49,377 nucleotides of DNA, taken from Chara braunii (taxonomy: Eukaryota; Streptophyta; Charophyceae; Charales; Characeae). The stretch lies in assembly GCA_003427395.1 (NCBI GenBank), contig BFEA01000627.1:751527-800903 (forward strand). The letters are read 5' to 3'. This document shows, one piece after another, positions 43,526 to 49,377 of the stretch. The position numbers and the translations under genes were made by a program. The notes under the pieces were generated by a model. It had not been told where the DNA came from. It worked only from the letters and a program-made list of their open reading frames with translations, and did not search any database. Within the stretch, counting starts at the first letter, position 1. Every line of letters starts with the position of its first letter.

Positions 43526-46500
43526 ATGGGACACCAAAAAATGGCACACCTTGTGATTAAAACCCCCCATCCAGCACAGATGACTGACTTGGAAACACTA
43601 TACTGTAGAAATCCGGCATCGAAAAAATGTGTCAGAACGACAGACTTAGATCTCCGTTCTATCAACGTAAACGGCCTGGCAACCAACAATCCAAAAAAAT
43701 CTCAGGCCATTTGGGATCAACTTAGGGGGGTAGGAGGGAGACCCACCTGGAGGATAAACCAGAACATAACAGAGCTCACAAGATGGTCTGGCCCCATTTG
43801 GCGGTAATGGCCCATGCCCCCAGACCCGGATCAGCAGGGGTAGCGATTTGGATAGCCCCCGACTCCAGATTTGAGATGGTCCATTGGGTGGTGGACGAGG
43901 AAGAAGGACGGTGGGTGTCAGTACTGGGGATGCTGGAGGTAGAACTGCTATGCATCTTATGCATCTATTCCCCTAACATGGTTGGTGAAAAAAAATCCCT
44001 TTTATGCAACTTAGGGACACGCGTGCCGGATGGCATCCCATTGATCATTGCGGGGGATTTTAATGCCGCCCCAAAGAGAAGGCACGACAAATGAAACCGT
44101 TAGGGGTCCCCCTCTTCTGCAGCAGAGGAAGACGAGCAAATGATTGTTGATCTGTGTGAAAACCTTGCGGTCTTCGACACCTTCCGCCGCCTGCACCCCG
44201 CGGACCGGACCTTCTCCTGTGTAAGGGACAGCGATCCGACCAGGCTGTCGAAATTGCGAATTGACCTCATACTACTCTCAAATGACTTAGAAGGCGCCCT
44301 TCAATGGGCTGCCATCCTCCCACGCAGCCCACATCCTGGCCTGGATCACAAAACATGTGGGATAATACTCACTATGAGGAAAAAAACGGATCGAGGACCC
44401 GGTCTTTTCAAGCTAAACACCTCACTTCTAAAAGACCAACAATTTAAACAAATAATTCAACATGAGTGGCAGTTCTGGAGCCAGCAGAAAGTTCACTTCG
44501 ACTCATACTCCACGTGGTTCAACAATGGCCTGTTTTTTTTAGCCAAAAAATGCAAACACCTCTTAAAAGTCAAAGCAACTATGAGACAACAACAAGAATT
44601 TGCCATCCATAAGGAACTGCTAAACCTGAAACACCAGGAATATTCACACCTTCTCACCACACACGTACAAGAAGTGAAGGCCAAACTTCTCCAGTATATA
44701 CAACACAGGTGGCAAGGAATCAGGATACGAGGAAAAATGTCTAAATTCACTAAGGAAGCCACAATGGATACCCATTTCTTCAGCATGGCGACAACCCGCG
44801 CGAGACGAACGGTAATTGAGGCATTGTATGATCCGAATAGAGAGGACGAAATCATAGCAACGAATACCGCAAACGACACTCTAATCACACGAAGATTCTT
44901 CAAACAACTATACACATCCCAACTCCCGGCCCCGCGAGGGGAGGCATGGGCGAAAGATCTGGAAGAGTTCCTAGCTCCCATGAACAAGCACCTCTCCCCA
45001 ATACAGCGAAATCACCTGGAGCGTCCTCTGACAAAGGATGAGATATAGGCAACACTTCTTGGGATGAAGGAAGAGAAAACACCTGGCATTGATGGCTTCC
45101 CCAAAGAGTTTTGGGAAACAATGTGATCAGAACTGAGCACAGGTCCATGGGATTTCTACCATAAGGTTTGGGAGGATGGGGAAATGGGGGAAGTAGTAGG
45201 AAAAGGGGTGTTGACTCTTCTGTACAAAAAAGGGGATAAAATGAACATTAGGAACTACAGACCAATTACTCTCCTCACAGTGGTCTACAAAATCCTCTCC
45301 AAAGTCTTGGCGAATCGTATGGCTGCAATCCTGGCAGACGTAATCCATCCAGCTCAGACACGGTTCATGACCGGCAGAAAAATACAAAAAAATATCATGT
45401 TGGTGAATGAAATTGTCTGTCTAGCACGAAGATACCGGGCAAACGTTGCAATCGTCTTCATCGATTTCGAGAAGGCATACGATCTCGTAGACTGGATTTT
45501 TTTGGACAAGTGTCTGGAAAGAATGAACGTTGGGCCGACCTTCAGGCGATGGGTAAGCATCCTACACAAAAATGCCACCACTTGTGTACAAGTTAATGAA
45601 TCAGTGGCACTTCCATTTGAGGTTCAGCGGTCGGTTAGGCAAGGAGAACCTATTGCCCCCTACCTCTTCTTGGTCATCATGGAGGCTCTCTCTGCTAACT
45701 TAAGACATAACAAGGATCTAACTCGGATCAGGAGCACCGATATCCCGAAAGAAGCGGTACCCATCTGCTCCCTATTTGTGAACGACCTCACTGTTATGGT
45801 TGAGGCAAACACACAAAACATGGGAGAAATCCAAGCCCTCATGAACCGCTTTGGCAGCGTCTCAGACATGACCGTCGATTGGGGGCAAAAAACTATGGGC
45901 TGGTGGCTGCACCACCAGGGGGGCAAGCCACCAGAGAGCCCGCGCATTACTTGGCTTCCCCCGAACGATCCCCTTAGAATCTTAGGAGGGTCGATTACAA
46001 CAAAAGGAAAACCCATCACCAATGATGAGTGGCTGATTAGACCGGCACAGGCCAAGCTAGCGAATTGGAACCACAAGCACACTTCAATTTTTGGGAGGAC
46101 CCTTGTCATCAATAATGTTGTGCTTGCTACTCTTTGGTATAGAGTCATCCTATGACCCATGAGTAAAGGGGAGCTTAAGACGCTCAAGCAACAACTGGCG
46201 GCCTTCCTATGGAGAATGGATGGTAGCAACACCCATGCCATCAGTCGTGTGGCATGGGAATCGGTCGTTCAACCCAACGTTGGAGGGGGGTTTGCAATAG
46301 TGGACCCTTCCTCACAGTTTCAGGCCCTGAGCTTCCACTGGATTCAACATATCATTTTTGAGACTTCCTCCCCCTGGGTTCCCCTGACACTGATGCAAAT
46401 TGCGGCTTTGGCCCTGGAAACCCCACCAGAAACCGAACCTCTGATATGGCTCGAGGACAAGTATTGGAGACTCCCTAGGAAATACAAGAACAGTGACCCG

Positions 46501-46653
46501 GCGGACGAGCATTGGATACGTCTTATGAGCACGTGGAGGAAACTCCCAACCCCCGACTGCCCCGCACCTGACAGATGGGAGGAGATAATCAGGCAACCAC
46601 TGTTTGGCAATAGATTAATCACAGACTCCCTCGACCAAGTGACGAACAGCTAA
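43526..46653 (+). pseudogene. LINE copy 3 ORF2: endonuclease and reverse transcriptase
   Basis: APE endonuclease: DLDLRSINVNGLAT (about 43640), then a small deletion removing the DVICIQ segment before ETHLED (43741), then IYSPN, IIAGDFNAA (44045-44075), RIDLILLS and GLDHK. This is the usual order, so nicking residues except those near the deletion are present. RT (45184-46155): LTLLYKKGDKMNIRNYRPI, ANVAIVFIDFEKAYDLVDW with the first catalytic Asp, and RQGEPIAPYLF. The motif normally Y/F-A-D-D reads FVND (45774-45785), so the first Asp of the pair is Asn. Stops lie at 44092, 45046, 45124, 46153 and 46651. From 43783 to 46653 the frame is otherwise continuous. Confidence 0.85.
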
Positions 46654-48100
46654 GACTCCCCATGGAACATTTGGGTGAAACATGGGGTGCTGAGGGTGGG
46701 GAACCTCTGGGATGAGGCAAGCGGAGAATGGAAAAGTGCAGCAAGCATGAAAAGATGCCTACGCTACTGCCACTCACGAGATTCAACAATGGAAGAACTT
46801 ATTGAAAGTTTCGCCATCCAATGGTACACCACGCTCAAGAAAGTCTAACGTTGGAAGAGGATGATTGGGTTGGGCTACCTGGCCATGAACCACAAGTTGG
46901 TCGAGTGCATATAGTGGACCAAGCACAAATCCTGATTGAATGCTACAATGTCACAGAAACATGGCAGCTACAAAAGAGTAGACAACCTTTCATCTGGAAA
47001 AGAAAATCAGAAGTCTATCGCATTAGGGTAATAGAAGAAGGGAAAGGCTGGACAGTGTATCGCCCAATGACCCCGATTGAGAACCTCCCCTTTGATCCCC
47101 AAGAATGGAGATGGTCGTGGAAAGGCGGGGGAAGGCGGGGACGGGGGGAGGAAAGAACGGTACTGTTAGCTGCCCTAAAAACGAAGTTGGTCTACCGAAT
47201 GCTTAGACCCAAGCATAGGCTACGAGACGTGGTTGAGGATAGATGGCAGCGCCATCTTAATGTAGACAGAAGCACGCTCAAACCTATTCAATGGTTCACT
47301 GAGTATCAGAAAAGGTCGGCAAAAATCTCCGCTCTTCAATGGCAAATTACCCATCGATGCCTGTCGACCAATGACTGGCTGATTGATCATACGCTGCTAG
47401 AACAGCAAGGAAAGGCGCTCCCCTGATGTCGGGGTTGCCGCCAAAACTTCCCCGGAAAAAGCACCCTAAGACGGTTGAGCACATTTTCCTGCAATGCCCT
47501 GCAGCTGTCTTATTATGGTGATGGTGGGATAGGATCTGGCGGCACATCATTCCAGGTTCATCATGGCCTTGGGACTGGAGGGCAATCCTGCTAGGACACT
47601 ACCCCCAGTTTCGTGACAACACCTTTGTAGCGAATATGCACTCTCTGGGTAGGCGTATTGCCCTATGGGCTATATGGTGTAGAAGATGCATTCTGGAATT
47701 GGAGGGGGCCACGGTGGAAGAGGGGGAAGTCACAGAGCAGATACGACTGTTTTTCCAACATGAGATCACGGCACAATAGCAGAGAGTTAAGGAAAACCTG
47801 AATTAGGTGCACAGCAAGGTAAACATTAAAAAAATTATCTCCCGATTTTTTGAAGACTGGTTGGGGGGGAAGAGGGAGGGTTGGGTCGCGAGCGTGAGCT
47901 GGACAGGAGACAGGCTGGACTGGCCGCAGAACGAAGGACATGGAGAGGGACAAGAGGGCGATTTGGAAAGAAACTATCAGCTTCACTTTAAGGATTGGAC
48001 AAGGGTAGATCCCATAGAGCGGTTGGGATCACCTGCTCAGGACTTCGTTGATCCCTTTCCCCTTCACCCGCTAGCCCTGGAGGAATATCTGGGGGCCTAG
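46654..48100 (+). pseudogene. LINE copy 3 ORF2, C-terminal region with zf-RVT motif
   Basis: This is the continuation of ORF2 after frame changes. The open piece 46821-47426 ends THRCLSTNDWLIDHTLLEQQ. CRGC (47427 onwards) and, after a frameshift, EHIFLQCP (47477 onwards) form the C-x2-C...H-x4-C pattern of the zf-RVT zinc-binding region that follows the RT in plant L1 elements. Next comes LLW-stop-WWDRIW (TGA at about 47519), then a helical part. The last block 47807-48100 (ISRFFEDWLGG, then FKDWTRVDPIERLGSPA, ending EEYLGA) matches the end of copy 1. The family's ORF2 therefore ends near 48100. Confidence 0.78.
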
Positions 48101-48477
48101 AGACATTTGGAGTTGATGATGAATTCAGTGGGGGTTCTGAGTGGCTGTATGATAACCCTACAGCCGCAGTTTAATTCGAGCTGGAACCTATATCAGACCA
48201 GCCTATATCTGGTCACTTCATCTCACTCAGCCCACTCTATCTCAATGTGACCCAGAGAGGACGATTCTCAGACCTTTCTCAGAGCCGTCGGAACTTTTCA
48301 GTTTTCTTATCAGATATTCAGATCTTAGACACTCCTTCAGACACTCTCAAAGGAAAGTGCGGTAGTGTGACTAGGAAGGTGGGCCGGGGAACAAAGAGGG
48401 ACCACTGATGCCCCCTAGTAGCCCTGATGGGCCCCAACCCTGGGTCTTGGCTTGGAAAGTACAGGATAGTTAGCGAA
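48101..48477 (+). other. 3' UTR of LINE copy 3
   Basis: About 380 nt between the last ORF2 codon and the tail module; copy 1 has about 190 nt here. No coding frame. Confidence 0.6.
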
Positions 48478-48684
48478 GGGACGCTGGACCCGGTTTCCAG
48501 CATGCTATCTCATGATTCCTCATGATCCTTTTCTCCCAAAAATGTAAGGGACGATGGACCCGGTTTCCACCAGGTGCTGCTCCCCACTAATAGATGGAGC
48601 CTGCCTGGGGGTGCTAGAGGTGGCCGATTATATCAGCACCTCTAGCATCACCAGGGATATGTGAAAAAAAAAAAAAAAAAAAAA
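48478..48684 (+). repeat. 3' tail module of LINE copy 3 (M5)
   Basis: Two gggac boxes (48478 and 48548), the core gctccccactaatagatgg, and a terminal hairpin of 13 pairs including one G-T wobble: 48610-48622 with 48637-48649, loop gccgattatatcag. A21 follows at 48664-48684. This is the most perfect terminal hairpin of the modules in the window. Confidence 0.88.
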
Positions 48685-48693
48685 CATAAATCG
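48685..48693 (+). repeat. Possible target-site duplication, right copy, of LINE copy 3
   Basis: cataaatcg, identical to 42301-42309, directly after the poly(A). Confidence 0.6.
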
Positions 48694-49377
48694 GTTATTT
48701 GAATATTTCACCATATGCCCCTCTCATGGGGGTCCAAATTTGTGAAAAGAATCAGGGTTTTCCCCTATCCCATTTCCTCGGTAGGGCTCGCCCAAGTGTA
48801 TGTCGTACACGCGGTCCAGGGTGGCAACTACCGGCAACGTCTGACGAGTTATGAATGTAACCTTGCGTGTGGCCCAGGAAAATATGACAACTTTTAGGGG
48901 CATCACTCCACTTTTACCCTTCCCTTGTTAAACCACAACTACCTCCGAGTTTGTTTTTGCCGACCCTGAATTTCACTGCGCACCGATTTTTGCCGACCCT
49001 GAATGGGACACCGTTGACATGAATGTTGGGGTTCAAACCCATGACTGGGGTGGTCAATGGCACGCTTACAGTAGGCTCAGGTATTGCTGAGAGATCTTCC
49101 TCGGGGCTACGGTAGCCTTCCAGCACACCTAATTCTTCATTTGTGACCGTCGATAACGAACACATCGACGGTCATAAACTTTTAGGGGCGCCGTTTTTTT
49201 ATCTTTTTTTTTTACCGCCGTTTTCTAGGCTACCAGAGTGGCCCGGGGTCACTTGCCCGGCAGGGCCAAAAAAGTAAAAATAAAACAATTATTTTTAATT
49301 TTTATTTTTATTTTTATTTTAAGTTTGGTGAAGAATTGCGATGTGACCCTGAGGCAAAAGTTGTTCAGTTTATTTTT
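48694..49377. other. Gene-free flank
   Basis: No recognised coding sequence. A - strand frame (49165-48914) contains the duplicated reading FRVGKN because of a direct repeat, tttttgccgaccctgaat, at about 48953 and 48989. The last 90 bases are A/T-rich with an (ATTTT)n run at about 49291-49320. Confidence 0.4.
49144..49174. other. Perfect 11-bp hairpin
   Basis: TGACCGTCGAT (49144-49154), loop aacgaacac, then ATCGACGGTCA (49164-49174). All eleven pairs are Watson-Crick. Its role is unknown. Confidence 0.85.

Larger units (their letters stand above)
42310..48684 (+). mobile_element. LINE copy 3 (L1-type), nearly complete
   Basis: This is a non-LTR retrotransposon of about 6.4 kb. It starts inside the Gln-rich ORF1 linker (compare copy 2 near 7620) and contains the ORF1 C-terminal block, the ORF2 endonuclease, RT and zf-RVT region, a C-terminal tail, a 3' UTR and A21 (48664-48684). 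It lacks the ORF1 RRM/zinc-knuckle part, so it is 5'-truncated. A 9-bp duplication flanks it. Multiple in-frame stops, frameshifts and a changed RT active site make it inactive, but it is the best copy for reading the family's layout. Confidence 0.88.

Overview
This window looks like nuclear DNA of a land plant, or a close streptophyte relative, with a large, repeat-filled genome. I see no intact host gene, no tRNA or rRNA gene, no operon and no CRISPR array. The plant assignment is an inference. It rests on an 18-nt primer-binding site matching the 3' end of plant tRNA-Asp, an L1-type LINE whose ORF1 has an RRM-like (DUF4283-type) region plus a CCHC knuckle, and a second primer-binding site for initiator tRNA-Met.

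Layout. (1) About 300-3004: 3' part of a LINE (copy 1), + strand, ending in a structured 3' tail and poly(A). (2) 3516-3681: a stand-alone copy of that tail, followed by gene-free, degenerately repetitive DNA to about 6300. (3) About 6300-8245 and 30041-35786: a second, very decayed LINE (copy 2), split inside ORF1 by a 21.8-kb LTR element. (4) About 8229-30040: that LTR element, on the - strand. Its two direct repeats of about 8.2 kb and 7.74 kb have all the features of LTRs: a TGTC...GACA terminus, and a tRNA-Asp PBS two bases inside the 5' LTR. The 5.8-kb internal region holds only a broken gag-like frame and no visible protease, RT, RNase H or integrase, so it is a LARD/TR-GAG-like non-autonomous element with extremely long LTRs. 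(5) 35787-36300: inverted pieces of the LINE tail module. (6) 36300-42000: gene-free DNA containing an orphan tRNA-iMet PBS at the end of an otherwise undefined LTR, then a pyrimidine-rich leader with short tandem repeats. (7) 42000-42280: another tail module with 106 consecutive A residues. (8) 42310-48684: LINE copy 3, nearly complete from the ORF1 linker to the tail, flanked by a possible 9-bp target-site duplication, with many stops and a damaged RT active site. (9) 48694-49377: gene-free flank.

How the parts relate. The three LINE copies are one family: ORF1 linker, ORF1 C-terminal block, endonuclease, RT and zf-RVT regions align by eye. All three end in the same 3' module, which also occurs alone and inverted, as expected of a LINE/SINE pair sharing a 3' tail. 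The most unusual signals are RNA-structure-like. The giant LTR carries an array of stem-loops with a nearly constant 19-nt loop and stems that differ in sequence yet stay paired. The internal region carries three 46-nt repeats whose hairpin stems also covary. The LINE/SINE tail contains three successive hairpins, with paired changes in two of them.
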